A DNA stretch of 64,000 nt from Litoreibacter albidus (GTDB lineage Bacteria > Pseudomonadota > Alphaproteobacteria > Rhodobacterales > Rhodobacteraceae), in NCBI RefSeq assembly GCF_900107015.1, contig NZ_FNOI01000001.1, positions 188,501-252,500 of the forward strand. Direction: 5' to 3'. The position numbers and the translations under genes were made by a program. The notes under the pieces are model-generated. The model saw only the letters and a program-made list of their open reading frames with translations, did not search any database and was not told where the DNA came from. How positions within the stretch are numbered: the first letter of the stretch is position 1; each line of letters starts with the position of its first letter. Positions 44,681-54,677 of this stretch are shown one piece after another.

Positions 44681-45253
44681 CTAGCGGCGACGGTCGCGGC
44701 GGGCGGACATAGGCTGGAAGGCCACACCAACGTGCGCCTCGCAATAGGGTTTACCGGCTTGGGACGGGAGGCCGCAGAACCAGAAATCCTCGGTTGCGGG
44801 GTCGCCTACTGGCCATTTGCAGGTGCGTTCGGTCAGTTCCATCACAGAGAGGCGCTTGGCCTTCTTTTCGACCTCGCGCACAGAAGCAAGGGCCTCTGGG
44901 CTGATCTCGTTGGCGGACGGCTGCGGTGGCAGCGGCTGCCCTGCCGTGACGATCAGTTTTGGCCGCCCGATTGGTTTGTGCACAGGGGCTGCGGGCTTGG
45001 ATTCCGGCGCGGGCGCTGCGGCCTTGGGCTTTTCGGGGGCTTTGGGTTTGGCTGCGGGCTTCGCCTTGGGGGCTGCGGTCGCGGCCTTCGCGGGGCTTGC
45101 GCCGCCAGAGCGGTTGGACAGCCCCAAACGATGCACCTTGCCGATCACGGCATTGCGCGTCACGCCGCCCAACTCCTTGGCGATCTGCGAGGCGGATTTT
45201 CCTTCGCCCCACATTTTTTTCAACACTTCGACGCGATCATCGGTCCATGACAT
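44681..45253 (-). CDS. gcrA: Cell cycle regulator GcrA
   Basis: A 190-residue GcrA. The N-terminus is the canonical DNA-binding block MSWTDDRVEVLKKMWGEGKS followed by ASQIAKELGGVTRNAVIGKVHRLGL; a long Ala/Pro/Lys linker follows; the C-terminal sigma70-contacting domain has CKWPVGDPATEDFWFCG and PYCEAH. GcrA acts with sigma-70 at promoters carrying CcrM-methylated GANTC sites in alphaproteobacteria. The start at 45253 is that of the family. CcrM is not in the window. Confidence 0.94.
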   Translation of the reverse strand: MSWTDDRVEVLKKMWGEGKSASQIAKELGGVTRNAVIGKVHRLGLSNRSGGASPAKAATAAPKAKPAAKPKAPEKPKAAAPAPESKPAAPVHKPIGRPKLIVTAGQPLPPQPSANEISPEALASVREVEKKAKRLSVMELTERTCKWPVGDPATEDFWFCGLPSQAGKPYCEAHVGVAFQPMSARRDRRR

Positions 45254-45366
45254 GCGGTTTAGCCTTTTCAAACGACAAACCGCCCCAATCCATTGCGCTT
45301 AGGGCGGCGTGTTCTTTTCCAGTTGCCCCTAATTTAGAGCCCAATGCGTCAGGATACAAGTTTCGA

Positions 45367-46287
45367 TCAGGGCTTGTCTTGCGGAGGCGGAGGTAAGGGG
45401 CGCGGAGCGCGGCCTTCGCGCCATGCGAGCAGGGCCGCACCGGCGATAATAACACCCGCGCCAAGCAGGGAAATGCCATCGGGGCGCGTTTGGAACGCCA
45501 CCGTGTCGTAAAGGGTGGCGAAGACTAGTGTGGCATAACTGAAAGGCACCACAAAAGAGGCTTCGGCACGACGCATGGCTTGGATAAAGCAGGTTTGCGC
45601 GGCTGCCATCATAAAGCCGATTCCTGCTAACGCTCCCCATTGCTGGGCCGTTGGAACCTGCCAGACAAAAAAGAGCGCTGTTGTTACGAGCGCGAGGCCG
45701 ATTGAGTTGTTGATGAACAAAATGCTGAGCGGGCTTTCGCGTCCGGTCAGAAGTTTGATGATGGTGATCTCGATCCCCATCGACACGGCGGCACATAGGG
45801 CCAAAAGCGCCATCGGATTAAACGGCGCGCCGCCAGTGATGAAACCGGGACGTAGCAACACGACAGCCCCAACCAAGGCCACGGCGGATGCCGCCCAGCG
45901 AATAGGGCCCACGCGTTCGCCCAGCAGCGGGATCGCCAATATCATCGCGAACACGGGGTTCAGGAAGCTAATCGCCGTCGCATCCGACAGTGGAATGAAT
46001 GCTACGGCGGCAAACAGCAAGGTGATGCCGGTCGCACCAAAGAGGGTACGGGTTGCGTGCATCTTGAGATGCTTCGCAGAAATTTTCGGGCGCAGAACGG
46101 TGGCCGTGACTGCAACGGCAATCCAAGCGAAAAGGAAACGACCATGGGCAATCTGCACCGGATGAAGTGGGTCGCCCGCAACACCTGTTCCAATCACTTT
46201 GGCGAGCAACGTCGTCCCCGCGATCAGCGAGGACGCGAGCAACATGAACGCGATGGCGGCGGGGCGGTTTTCATGGGTGGGTGTCAT
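45367..46287 (-). CDS. DMT superfamily (EamA) transporter
   Basis: A 306-residue protein with ten transmembrane helices and two EamA repeats; each has the conserved ...AISFLNPVFAMILAIPLLGERVG and VVPFSYATLVFATLYDTVAF block at the end of its half. Substrate unknown. The ATG at 46287 (MTPTHENRP) is chosen as the N-terminus before the first helix; the upstream extension is Cys/His-rich and unlike the family. It is divergent from argD. Confidence 0.84.
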   Translation of the reverse strand: MTPTHENRPAAIAFMLLASSLIAGTTLLAKVIGTGVAGDPLHPVQIAHGRFLFAWIAVAVTATVLRPKISAKHLKMHATRTLFGATGITLLFAAVAFIPLSDATAISFLNPVFAMILAIPLLGERVGPIRWAASAVALVGAVVLLRPGFITGGAPFNPMALLALCAAVSMGIEITIIKLLTGRESPLSILFINNSIGLALVTTALFFVWQVPTAQQWGALAGIGFMMAAAQTCFIQAMRRAEASFVVPFSYATLVFATLYDTVAFQTRPDGISLLGAGVIIAGAALLAWREGRAPRPLPPPPQDKP

Positions 46288-46524
46288 AGGTTTGGCTATG
46301 CCGCCGTGATGCCGTGGGCAAGAAAAAACTGGACAGCCCACCGCACGCCGCTTAGACGCGTTTTCATGATCAACACCGCAAACCTTTCTACACTGCGACG
46401 CCGACGCTAATTTAGCGTCCGATCATCTGTGCGCAAAGCGCACGCCTCCACTTCTCATTCAAATTGACTTGCCGCGGAACATCCTCAATATCTGGAGTTC
46501 CTCTGCGTAAAGGATACCCACGCG

Positions 46525-47703
46525 ATGATACCTGCCGTACTGCCGACCTATTCACGGGCGAAAATGAGCTTCGAGAGCGGAGAGGGGAGCTGGCTTACAG
46601 ACCAAGACGGCACGCGATACTTGGATTTAGGCGCAGGTATCGCTGTGACTGGCCTTGGGCACGCGCATCCAGCCCTGGTGAAGGTGGTGCAGGATCAGGC
46701 TGCAAAGCTGTGGCACACGTCAAACCTGTACCAGATCCCGCACCAAGACGAACTGGCAGCGAAGCTGCGCGAGGCGACATTCGCGGACACGATGTTTTTC
46801 ACCAACTCTGGCGCGGAAGCGATGGAGTGCGCGATCAAGATGGCGCGCAAATACTGGTACGACAAAGGCCAACCGGAACGGGTGAACATCATCACCTTCA
46901 CGGGGTCCTTCCACGGGCGGACCTTGGCGACGATCTCGGCGGCAGGATCGGAGAAGCTGACAAAAGGCTTCGGGCCATTGTTGCCGGGCTTCATCAACCT
47001 GCCAGCCGGAGACCACGACGCGTTGCAAGAGGCGCTGGACGACACGATCGCCGCCGTCATCGTGGAACCAGTGCAAGGTGAGGGGGGTATTATCCCGCTG
47101 CCGGATGCCTGCCTGAAAGGGCTGCGCGACCTCTGCGACAGTACTGGCGCTTTGATGATCTTGGATGAGATCCAATGCGGCGTTGGCCGCACGGGCAAGC
47201 TGTTCGCGCATGAATGGTCGGGGATCACGCCTGATATTATGGCCATTGCTAAGGGTATCGGTAACGGCTTCCCGCTGGGCGCCTGCCTTGCCACGGAGGA
47301 GGCTGCGAGCGGCATGACCGCGGGGACGCACGGCTCCACCTATGGCGGCAACCCTTTGGCCTGTGCCGTTGGCAGCGCGGTGATGGACATCGTGGCTGAC
47401 GATGAATTTCTGGCAGATGTATCGCGGAAATCCGGCCTGCTGCGCCAGAGCCTTGAGGGGCTTGTGGCATCTCACCCGACAATATTTGAGCTGGTGCGCG
47501 GTGCGGGCCTGATGATCGGGGTGAAATGCGTCGTGCCGAACGTCGACGTGGTGGCCGCGGGCTACGACGCGCATGTGCTGACGGTTCCGGGCGGTGACAA
47601 CGTCATCCGCCTGTTGCCCGCGATGACGATCAGTGACGAAGAAATTAAGGAAGCCGTGGCCCGTTTGGATCGCGCCGCGACAGCCTTGGAGGGCAAACAG
47701 TGA
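46525..47703 (+). CDS. argD: Acetylornithine aminotransferase
   Basis: A 392-residue class III PLP aminotransferase that makes N-acetylornithine in arginine synthesis and may also act in lysine synthesis. Motifs: [52 protein letters not shown], and the PLP Lys in [15 protein letters not shown]. The location directly before argF, with a TGA/GTG overlap, supports ArgD over other class III enzymes. Confidence 0.94.
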   Translation: MIPAVLPTYSRAKMSFESGEGSWLTDQDGTRYLDLGAGIAVTGLGHAHPALVKVVQDQAAKLWHTSNLYQIPHQDELAAKLREATFADTMFFTNSGAEAMECAIKMARKYWYDKGQPERVNIITFTGSFHGRTLATISAAGSEKLTKGFGPLLPGFINLPAGDHDALQEALDDTIAAVIVEPVQGEGGIIPLPDACLKGLRDLCDSTGALMILDEIQCGVGRTGKLFAHEWSGITPDIMAIAKGIGNGFPLGACLATEEAASGMTAGTHGSTYGGNPLACAVGSAVMDIVADDEFLADVSRKSGLLRQSLEGLVASHPTIFELVRGAGLMIGVKCVVPNVDVVAAGYDAHVLTVPGGDNVIRLLPAMTISDEEIKEAVARLDRAATALEGKQ

Positions 47704-48605
47704 AGCATTTTCTAGATATCCATAAAACGGCCCCCGCAGACCTGCGGCACATCATCGACACTGCTCTGACAGTAAAGAAAGCCCGCGCCGGCAAGCCCAA
47801 GGGGGCGTTGGACGCTGAACAGCCTTTGAAAGACCACATGGTCGCGCTGATCTTCGAGAAGCCATCGACACGGACACGCGTGTCGTTTGATGTGGGTGTG
47901 CGCCAGATGGGCGGGCAGACGATGGTTTTGTCCGGCTCCGACATGCAATTGGGCCACGGCGAGACGATTGCGGACACCGCGCGCGTCCTGTCGCGGTATG
48001 TGGACCTAATCATGATGCGCACGTTCGAGGAAGACACACTGCTGGAGATGGCGGAATACGCGACGGTTCCCGTGATCAACGGGCTGACCGACCGCACGCA
48101 CCCCTGTCAGATCATGGCCGACATCCTGACCTTCGAGGAGCACAACGGTCCGATCAAAGGCAAGAAGGTTGTTTGGGCGGGGGACGGCAACAACGTGTTC
48201 GCAAGCTTCGCCCACGCGGCGAAGCAGTTCGGATTCGATCTGGTGTTTTCCGGCCCGCCGCCGTTGGATCCGGAGGCATCGCTCGACGGGCTCTACACGA
48301 CGGAGCGTGATCCACACGCAGCGGTTGAGGGCGCGGATTTGGTGGTCACCGACACTTGGGTGTCGATGCATGATCCGCAGTCGGCGCGGGAGCGGCGGCA
48401 TAACCAGTTGCGCGGTTATCAGGTTAACCAACGCCTGATGGACCACGCGAAGCCTGACGCGCTGTTTATGCACTGCCTGCCTGCACACCGCGATGATGAG
48501 GCGACGTCAGAGGTGATGGACGGTAAGAACTCGGTCATTTTTGACGAGGCGGAAAACCGGTTGCACGCACAAAAGGCTGTGATGCGGTGGTGCCTTGGGG
48601 AGTAG
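47700..48605 (+). CDS. argF: Ornithine carbamoyltransferase
   Basis: A 301-residue enzyme that makes citrulline from ornithine and carbamoyl phosphate. The carbamoyl phosphate site is [15 protein letters not shown], then MRTFEE and [11 protein letters not shown]; the ornithine loop is DTWVSM; the catalytic Cys is in FMHCLPAHR. The GTG start overlaps the argD stop codon. Length is normal. No arginine-responsive operator was recognised. Confidence 0.96.
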   Translation: MKHFLDIHKTAPADLRHIIDTALTVKKARAGKPKGALDAEQPLKDHMVALIFEKPSTRTRVSFDVGVRQMGGQTMVLSGSDMQLGHGETIADTARVLSRYVDLIMMRTFEEDTLLEMAEYATVPVINGLTDRTHPCQIMADILTFEEHNGPIKGKKVVWAGDGNNVFASFAHAAKQFGFDLVFSGPPPLDPEASLDGLYTTERDPHAAVEGADLVVTDTWVSMHDPQSARERRHNQLRGYQVNQRLMDHAKPDALFMHCLPAHRDDEATSEVMDGKNSVIFDEAENRLHAQKAVMRWCLGE

Positions 48606-48667
48606 CGCTTAGGCGGCTTCTCGAATAGAAGCGCCGAACCCGTTAAAAAGTTCATAAGAGATGCCCA

Positions 48668-49771
48668 ATGTTTGCAATCACCCATCCAGACGAACAACGT
48701 CGCCTTGCCACTTTGCGCGGTTACGGTCTGCCGGAGGTGGTGAAGGGTGCGGAGTTTGACGACATCGTGAACCTTGCATCGCAGATTTGCGAAGCGCCGG
48801 TGTCCCTTATGAGCCTCGTTGAGGTCGACCGCCAATGGTTCGCGGCCACCTGCGGCACGGACCTAACAGAGACCACGCTGGACAAATCCGTGTGCTCGCA
48901 CGCGATCCTTGATGACGAGATCACGGAAATCCCCGACACGTTGCTTGATCCACGCACGGCAGACAATCCGCTGTGTCACGACGGAACGGATATGCGGTTT
49001 TATGCGGGAGCGCCGCTCGTGGCACCTGACGGCATGCCGATTGGGACGCTGTGCGTACTTGATACCAAGCCGCGCCGGTTGACCCCGCTGCAACGTGAGA
49101 CGCTGCGCGTCTTGGGGCGGCAGGTGATGGCGCAACTGGAACTGCGTCGCAACGTGGCCTTGGGTGACGTATTGCGCCGCGAGATGGATCACCGCGTTAA
49201 GAATTCGCTAACCATGGTGGGCTCCCTTGTCCGGATGTATCGCCGTACCGCGCAAACTCCAGAGGCGGAAGCCGCCTTCGACGCGGTGGAACGGCGTTTG
49301 TCCGCGATCTCCAGCTTGCACCGCGAATTGCACAGCACGTCCCAAGAGGACCGCGTGCCACTCAAGAGCTTCCTCGGGCGCGTTTTGGACTACCTTCGCG
49401 TCGAAGCGCCCTCCAACGTCACGTTAAGCTTAGAGGCTGAAGACGGCAATGTCGCGTCAGCAGAGGCCGCGGTGATCGGCTCCGTTGTGTCTGAATTTGT
49501 TGCGAATGCGTTCAAATACGCCTTCCCGAATGGCGTGTCGGGGGAGGTCAAGGTTGTTGTGAAGATGGGACCAGACGGGTTTGCGCAGATGGTCTGCAGC
49601 GACAACGGTGTGGGTCTTAAGCAAGCGGCATCCCCAAGCGCCTCCGCCGATGCACTTGGCGCGAAACTTATCAAGGCGTCCGCTGAGCAGATTAACGCAG
49701 ATATAGAAAGCGAGCTCACAGCCGACGGGTGCTACCTGAAGCTAACCCGCCGTGCGGCGGTCGCAAGCTAA
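48668..49771 (+). CDS. GAF-domain sensor histidine kinase (HWE/HisKA_2 type)
   Basis: A 367-residue soluble kinase. Residues about 20-165 form a GAF domain (LASQICEAPVSLMSLVEVDRQWFAA, DMRFYAGAPLVAPDGMPIGTLCVLD). The phospho-acceptor His175 lies in REMDHRVKNSLTMVGSLV, the HisKA_2/HWE pattern, followed by an HATPase with EFVANAFKYAFP and CSDNGVGL. There is no membrane segment, so it senses a cytoplasmic signal. Such kinases often feed the PhyR general stress pathway; no response regulator is adjacent. Confidence 0.86.
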   Translation: MFAITHPDEQRRLATLRGYGLPEVVKGAEFDDIVNLASQICEAPVSLMSLVEVDRQWFAATCGTDLTETTLDKSVCSHAILDDEITEIPDTLLDPRTADNPLCHDGTDMRFYAGAPLVAPDGMPIGTLCVLDTKPRRLTPLQRETLRVLGRQVMAQLELRRNVALGDVLRREMDHRVKNSLTMVGSLVRMYRRTAQTPEAEAAFDAVERRLSAISSLHRELHSTSQEDRVPLKSFLGRVLDYLRVEAPSNVTLSLEAEDGNVASAEAAVIGSVVSEFVANAFKYAFPNGVSGEVKVVVKMGPDGFAQMVCSDNGVGLKQAASPSASADALGAKLIKASAEQINADIESELTADGCYLKLTRRAAVAS

Positions 49772-49841
49772 GCGACTGCAGATTGTCAGGTCTGTGTCGT
49801 CCGCAGACACCCGCAAGATTGCGAGTGCCTGCTAGACAGAA

Positions 49842-49877
49842 ACAGGGCCGAAATTGGCAAGCCGCATCCGGCCCTGT
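49842..49877. terminator. Hairpin after the histidine kinase gene
   Basis: ACAGGGCCG pairs with CGGCCCTGT over nine bases with an 18-base loop. The T run after it is weak, so its strength as a terminator is uncertain. It lies between the kinase gene and the convergent thioesterase gene. Confidence 0.5.
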
Positions 49878-49992
49878 CTGCCTCCCTGCCGTGCAGTGGA
49901 GTACACGCATTACATAGGTACACAGGGCGCGGGTTAGTAGGCGCATGAGTGAACACTGCCTGCGCGAAATAGCCTCAAGGGAACGTGAACAG

Positions 49993-50481
49993 CTATTTAG
50001 GCGTCATGATGATGCACGTTGTGGAGCCGGTGGCGTAGAGCTTGCCGTCCTCCACCCCCACGATCTTTCCGGTGGCCACGCCCGTTGAGCGGCCCGCGTG
50101 CTCTACGACCCCAATGCAGTCCACGGACGTGCCGGGCCGGATCGGACGGATAATATTCACCTTGTATTCCAGCGTCGTATAGACTGACCCTTTGGGCACG
50201 CGGGTCATGATGGCGCAGGCCATAGCGCTGTCTAGCAAGGTGCCGTACCAGCCGCCGTGGATAGTGCCTGTCGGGTTCATCTGCTCAAAACCTGGCGCAC
50301 CACGAAAGATCACCTGATCCAGCTGCACATCCTGCAGTTGGTAGTTCAGCCCGTTCGCAATCGGCGCAAGAGGAAGCTCTCCCTCAAGGATTTTTTGCAT
50401 GAAATCCAACCCCGACATGGACATGGTTGTCTCGCGTGTCGGGAGTTGATCCACCGATGTGGGCAGGAATTGTTCGGGCAT
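49993..50481 (-). CDS. PaaI-type hotdog thioesterase
   Basis: A 162-residue acyl-CoA thioesterase-like protein. The hotdog core has NPTGTIHGGWYGTLLDSAMACAI, where the Gly-Thr-His-Gly segment is the PaaI signature, followed by YTTLEYKVNIIRPIRPGTSVDCIGVV. The substrate is unknown. The ATG at 50481 (MPEQFLPTSV) is preferred to a start 20 codons upstream with no ribosome-binding site. Confidence 0.82.
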   Translation of the reverse strand: MPEQFLPTSVDQLPTRETTMSMSGLDFMQKILEGELPLAPIANGLNYQLQDVQLDQVIFRGAPGFEQMNPTGTIHGGWYGTLLDSAMACAIMTRVPKGSVYTTLEYKVNIIRPIRPGTSVDCIGVVEHAGRSTGVATGKIVGVEDGKLYATGSTTCIIMTPK

Positions 50482-50561
50482 ATGTGGGCCTGTCTTTTGA
50501 TGTGTCAGGGAGACGGTAAAAGACAGGCCCGACGGGCGCAACAGCCCAAAGTTTCGTAGGC

Positions 50562-51425
50562 TTAGGCCACTTGCGCCAATGCGGACTTTGGCGTGATGCC
50601 CAATGCCGCGCAGATGTCACGGGTCAGTTCTGGGCGGTTCAGGGTGTAGAAGTGCAGATCCTCAACGCCACCGTCGACCAGATCGGAGCACAGCTCCGTC
50701 ACGACAGATTGCGCCAGAAGGTCGTGGCGGTCGTCGCGAATTGCGGCCGTGAAGGCTTCGTCCAGCCACGCGGGTACTTTCGTACCCGTGCGGATCGCAA
50801 AGTTGCGGGCGCGGGTCCAATCCTCAATGGGGAAGATGCCGGGCAGGATGGGTTGGTCGATACCGGCTTTGACGCAGGCGTCGCGAAAGCGAAAGAAGGT
50901 ATCCGCTTCAAAGAAAAACTGGGTGATCGCCGCATCCGCGCCCGCGTCAAACTTGCGCTTCAAATAGGCGATGTTGTCCGCCATGGAACCCGCTTCGGGG
51001 TGGCTGTCGGGGTAGGCGCCAACGCGGATAGTGGCGTCGGTTTCGGTTTTCAGGGCCTCGATCAGCTCGATTGAGGAGGCAAAGCCGCCTTCGCTCACAC
51101 TGAAATCCTGCCCTTTGGGCGCGTCGCCGCGCAGAGCCACGATGTCTGTCACACCGGCTTTGATGTAGTCGCGGGCGATGCTCAGGGTTTCATCGCGTGT
51201 CGCGTCGACGCAGGTCAGGTGCGCCGCGACCCGCAGGTCGGTCGTTTTGTGCAGCGCGGTCACCGCTTCATGGGTCAACTCGCGGGTGGTGCCGCCAGCG
51301 CCGTAGGTGACCGACACGAATGTCGGCTCCAGCGGTGCCAGTGTTTGAATGGTGTCCCACAGCCGGAAGCTCGCTTCGACGGACTTGGGCGGGAAGAATT
51401 CAAACGAAACGTTAGGGCGGGTCAT
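50562..51425 (-). CDS. metF: 5,10-methylenetetrahydrofolate reductase
   Basis: A 287-residue FAD barrel enzyme that reduces methylene-THF to methyl-THF for methionine synthesis. It shows VSFEFFPPKSVEASFRLW at the start, TYGAGGTTRE, HLTCVDATRDE, ALRGDAPKG, ITQFFFEADTFFRF and PGIFPIEDW, all conserved. The start at 51425 (MTRPNVSFEF) fits the family; a longer frame has no matching sequence. It is divergent from the LysR gene, which is most likely its activator MetR. Confidence 0.94.
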   Translation of the reverse strand: MTRPNVSFEFFPPKSVEASFRLWDTIQTLAPLEPTFVSVTYGAGGTTRELTHEAVTALHKTTDLRVAAHLTCVDATRDETLSIARDYIKAGVTDIVALRGDAPKGQDFSVSEGGFASSIELIEALKTETDATIRVGAYPDSHPEAGSMADNIAYLKRKFDAGADAAITQFFFEADTFFRFRDACVKAGIDQPILPGIFPIEDWTRARNFAIRTGTKVPAWLDEAFTAAIRDDRHDLLAQSVVTELCSDLVDGGVEDLHFYTLNRPELTRDICAALGITPKSALAQVA

Positions 51426-51472
51426 ATCAAATGTCCTTTTGGAGTTGATGCCTTGTGCCACATCCCGCGTTG

Positions 51473-51485
51473 TGAGACAAATTCA
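51473..51485. promoter_or_regulatory. Candidate MetR box in the metF–metR intergenic region
   Basis: TGAG-ACAAA-TTCA matches the known MetR consensus TGAA-N5-TTCA at seven of eight fixed positions and lies between the divergent metF and metR genes. One half-site mismatch makes this a moderate call. Confidence 0.45.
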
Positions 51486-51513
51486 TAACTTTCACCATGA
51501 TTATGAGGGCAGC

Positions 51514-52431
51514 ATGCATATCGAGTTTCGCCACCTTAGAACAGTGCGCGCGATCCATGAAGCAGGTGGCCTCGCCAAAGCCGCTGATCAGCTGAATATC
51601 ACCCAAAGTGCGCTAAGCCACCAGATTAAGGGCTTGGAGGATCAGGCGGGGGTTGAGCTGTTTATCCGCCGTGCCAAACCGATGAAACTGACGTCCGCGG
51701 GGCTAAAGCTGCTGCGACTGGCGGAGCGTATCCTGCCAGAGGTTGAGGCGATGCAGGCCGACTTTGAAGGCTTGCGCATGGGCAAAACGGGGCGGTTGCA
51801 TATCGCAATCGAGTGTCATGCCTGTTTTGAATGGCTGTTCCCTGTATTGGAGGGCTTTCGCAAGAATTGGCCCGATGTGGATGTGGATATTCGCCCTGGC
51901 CTGTCGTTCGACGGTCTGCCCGCATTAATGCGCGAGGAGGTCGATCTTGTGGTGTCCTCCGACCCCGAGGACCTTCCTGGCGTCGATTTCACGCCGCTGT
52001 TTGATTACGAGCCGGTGTTTGTCGCGTCGTCCCAGAACCCCTTGGCGAAAAAGGACTTCATCGTGGCGGAGGACCTGCGGGATCAGCTGTTGATCACCTA
52101 TCCCGTGGACCGCTCGCGTCTTGACGTGTTCACAGAGTTGTTGGCCCCTGCAGGGGTCGAGCCAAGAGCGTTGAGGCAGGTGGAACTGACAGCGGTGATC
52201 TTGCTACTGGTGGCATCCAATCGCGGTGTGGCGGTGTTGCCGGACTGGGTGGTGCGCGAAGTGCGATACAACTCCGACTACGTCACACGACCCCTGACCA
52301 AAGACGGGCGCACCAAGCGCCTTTATGCCGCGACGCGTAGCGAGGATACATCGAAGCCCTTTATGGCTAATGTCATCCGGCTGGCGCGCACAGAGCCGTT
52401 GAAGCTGCAACGCGCGCCAGACAAGGTCTAG
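51514..52431 (+). CDS. metR: LysR family regulator, probable MetR
   Basis: A 305-residue LysR protein. The N-terminal winged helix-turn-helix has LRTVRAIHEAGGLAKAADQLNITQSALSHQIKGLEDQAG; the effector domain shows IECHACFEWLFPVLEGFR, the motif typical of MetR homologues that sense homocysteine. Divergent placement with metF supports MetR. The start at 51514 (MHIEFRHL) is the family start; a longer frame overlapping metF is rejected. Its stop overlaps that of the convergent transporter. Confidence 0.88.
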   Translation: MHIEFRHLRTVRAIHEAGGLAKAADQLNITQSALSHQIKGLEDQAGVELFIRRAKPMKLTSAGLKLLRLAERILPEVEAMQADFEGLRMGKTGRLHIAIECHACFEWLFPVLEGFRKNWPDVDVDIRPGLSFDGLPALMREEVDLVVSSDPEDLPGVDFTPLFDYEPVFVASSQNPLAKKDFIVAEDLRDQLLITYPVDRSRLDVFTELLAPAGVEPRALRQVELTAVILLLVASNRGVAVLPDWVVREVRYNSDYVTRPLTKDGRTKRLYAATRSEDTSKPFMANVIRLARTEPLKLQRAPDKV

Positions 52432-53339
52432 GCGACGGGCGGTACCAGCTTGGCCATGCGGCGTTCGCGCATCAGGATGTAGAGTCCTGCGCCCATGGTG
52501 ATACAGATGCCCAACATCGCCAAGCCATTCGGCCAGTCGCCGAACACTGCGAAGCCGACGGCGGTGGCGACGGGGATTTCCAGGTATTGAATAGGCGCGA
52601 CCGTCGCGGAGGGGGCGAAGCGCAGGCTCCATGTCATGACCAGATGCGCGAATGTGCCGAGCAGACCGATTGCGAGCAGCATAGACCAGACATCAACACC
52701 TTCGGGCATAACCAGTTGGAACTGCTCCACCGCATCTGCAGCAGGGATAAAATACATCGCCGCCAGAATGAGCGTAGCCACGACACCGCTCACCGCCTGT
52801 AGGCTGATCGGATCGGCATGTTTGGCGACTTGGCGCGTGACGAGCATAAACAGAGCGAATACCACCGCGACCACCAAGGGCAGCAGGGCGGGGGCGCCAA
52901 CAGCGGCGAAGCTGGGCTGGATCACGAACAGTGTCCCGATGAAACCCACCACGCAGGCCAGAAGGCGGCGCATGCCGACTTCCTCGTCCAGCACGTATTT
53001 CCCTAACAGCAGCATGATGAACGGCATCACGAAGGCGATGGCCACCGCATCCGCCAGCGGCAGGAAGCGCAAGGACGAAAACATGGCGCCAATGCCGATG
53101 ATGTGCAGGACAGAGCGCAGCACCGTCAGGCGGAACACGCGCCCCGACATCAGCAGCGTGCGGCCCGTCATAATGGCCAGCGGGATCAGCACGGCGGTTT
53201 GCACGCCGAAGCGGGTCAAAAGCAGTTGGCCCAACGGTATACTGTCGCCCAACACCTTCGCCAACGCATCGCCCATGGGGGCGAGGATGCAAAAGCCAAT
53301 CATGAACATGATGCCTAGAAGGGGACGGTCAGCGGACAT
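52428..53339 (-). CDS. DMT superfamily (EamA) transporter
   Basis: A 303-residue membrane protein with ten helices and two EamA repeats (ADAVAIAFVMPFIMLLLGKYVLDEEVG; VAPIQYLEIPVATAVGFAVFGDWP). Substrate unknown. The ATG at 53339 (MSADRPLLG) has GAGGAG upstream; the frame continuing to 53600 overlaps suhB and is not expected to be coding. It is one of three DMT transporters in the window, each in a different setting. Confidence 0.84.
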   Translation of the reverse strand: MSADRPLLGIMFMIGFCILAPMGDALAKVLGDSIPLGQLLLTRFGVQTAVLIPLAIMTGRTLLMSGRVFRLTVLRSVLHIIGIGAMFSSLRFLPLADAVAIAFVMPFIMLLLGKYVLDEEVGMRRLLACVVGFIGTLFVIQPSFAAVGAPALLPLVVAVVFALFMLVTRQVAKHADPISLQAVSGVVATLILAAMYFIPAADAVEQFQLVMPEGVDVWSMLLAIGLLGTFAHLVMTWSLRFAPSATVAPIQYLEIPVATAVGFAVFGDWPNGLAMLGICITMGAGLYILMRERRMAKLVPPVA

Positions 53340-53439
53340 GACGTGACGCTCCTCTAAAACTGCGGCGTTCGCAAGGGCTTTCCCTATGCGGTGGTTCGGT
53401 CTATACGCGCCTCCAAACCTCTCCACAGGATGATGACCC

Positions 53440-54231
53440 ATGCAAGGCAGTGCAAACCTCAATGTTATGATCAAAGCCGCACGAGTTGCAGGCCGATCGC
53501 TGATCAAAGACTTCCGCGAAGTCGAAAACCTGCAAGTCTCGGTAAAGGGCGCGGGCGACTTCGTATCCAAGGCTGACTTTGCCGCCGAAGCGATCATCAA
53601 AGAGCAACTGATGGGCGCACGTCCAACCTATGGCTGGCTTGGAGAGGAAAGCGACGAGATAGAGGGCGCTGACCCGACCCGCCGCTGGATCGTGGATCCG
53701 CTGGATGGCACCACCAACTTTTTGCACGGCATGCCACACTTCGCGGTGTCGATTGCGCTGGAGCATAAGGGCGAGATCGTCTCGGCCGTGGTGTATGACC
53801 CTGCCAAAGACGAAATGTTCGTCGCTGAAAAGGGCGAAGGCGCATTCATGAACGAGCAACGCCTGCGGGTGTCTGCACGTCATAAGATGATCGAGAGCGT
53901 TTTCGCGACCGGCATCCCGTTCGGCGGTAGCCGCTATTTGCCCGCCGCGCTGCAAGACATGGCGCGCTTGGCACCACAATGCGCGGGCGTGCGCCGCTGG
54001 GGCTCCGCCGCGCTGGACTTGGCGTATGTCGCGGCTGGCCGTTACGACGGGTATTGGGAGCGGGGTCTGAACATCTGGGACATCGCTGGCGGTGTGCTGC
54101 TGGTGCAGGAATCGGGCGGCTTTGTCGAGACGATCCGCGAAGGCCAGAGCATGTTGGAAGACGGGCATTTGATTGCCGCGAACGCAGACATCTTCCCAGC
54201 CTTCGCCAAAACGATCCGTGAGCGCAGCTAG
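53440..54231 (+). CDS. suhB: Inositol monophosphatase family protein
   Basis: A 263-residue magnesium phosphatase. The metal sites are GEES near residue 68 (WLGEESDEIE), WIVDPLDGTTNFLHG near 84-97, and WDIAGGVLLVQESGG towards the end. Bacterial members act on inositol-1-phosphate, and SuhB also affects rRNA transcription. No inositol genes are adjacent, so the substrate is open. The long N-terminal frame is compact and begins at the ATG 53440. Confidence 0.91.
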   Translation: MQGSANLNVMIKAARVAGRSLIKDFREVENLQVSVKGAGDFVSKADFAAEAIIKEQLMGARPTYGWLGEESDEIEGADPTRRWIVDPLDGTTNFLHGMPHFAVSIALEHKGEIVSAVVYDPAKDEMFVAEKGEGAFMNEQRLRVSARHKMIESVFATGIPFGGSRYLPAALQDMARLAPQCAGVRRWGSAALDLAYVAAGRYDGYWERGLNIWDIAGGVLLVQESGGFVETIREGQSMLEDGHLIAANADIFPAFAKTIRERS

Positions 54232-54245
54232 CCTAGGCTAGCCGC

Positions 54246-54677
54246 TTAGCGGACGACGTAGACCGAACATTTGGCATGTCGCACCACGCGTGCGGCATTC
54301 GGCCCAAGCAGGTAGTCCGCCAAGTCGGACTTATGCGCCCCCACCACAATCAGCGATGCGTTGGTCTTTTTGGCGAGGCTTAAGACCTCCTCATAGGCGC
54401 GGCCCGTGGCGATCACATGCCGGACCTTGGCGTTCTGCTCCGCATCAAGTGCTTTGGTTACCAGCGCGTTCAGGTGTTTCCTGGCCTGCACCACGACTTT
54501 GTCGTGGTGGTCCTTGCCGAAGAAATTACCCACTTGGCTCAGGCCGTAGTCAGGGACAACGGCAATCACATCAAGTTGCTTGCCGTCCATGCTGGCCAGA
54601 CGCGCGGCCTGCTGGATGACGTTTATGTCTTCGTCCCCATTGGAGACGTCGACGGCGCAGATTACGGAACCGGTCAT
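54246..54677 (-). CDS. Universal stress protein (UspA family)
   Basis: A 143-residue UspA. It has the N-terminal VICAVDVSNGDED strand and the C-terminal ATP-binding signature LIVVGAHKSDLADYLLGPNAARVVRHAKCSVYVV, in the G-x2-G-x9-G(S/T) style with local changes. Its ATG overlaps the stop of the TRAP permease (ATGA), the arrangement known for TeaD-type Usp proteins that modulate TRAP transporters. It is therefore probably part of the transporter. Confidence 0.88.
   Translation of the reverse strand: MTGSVICAVDVSNGDEDINVIQQAARLASMDGKQLDVIAVVPDYGLSQVGNFFGKDHHDKVVVQARKHLNALVTKALDAEQNAKVRHVIATGRAYEEVLSLAKKTNASLIVVGAHKSDLADYLLGPNAARVVRHAKCSVYVVR

Noticed and set aside
53340-53600. N-terminal extension of the DMT transporter into suhB
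   Set aside because: It is antisense to the suhB start; the ATG at 53339 has a good ribosome-binding site and precedes the first helix.
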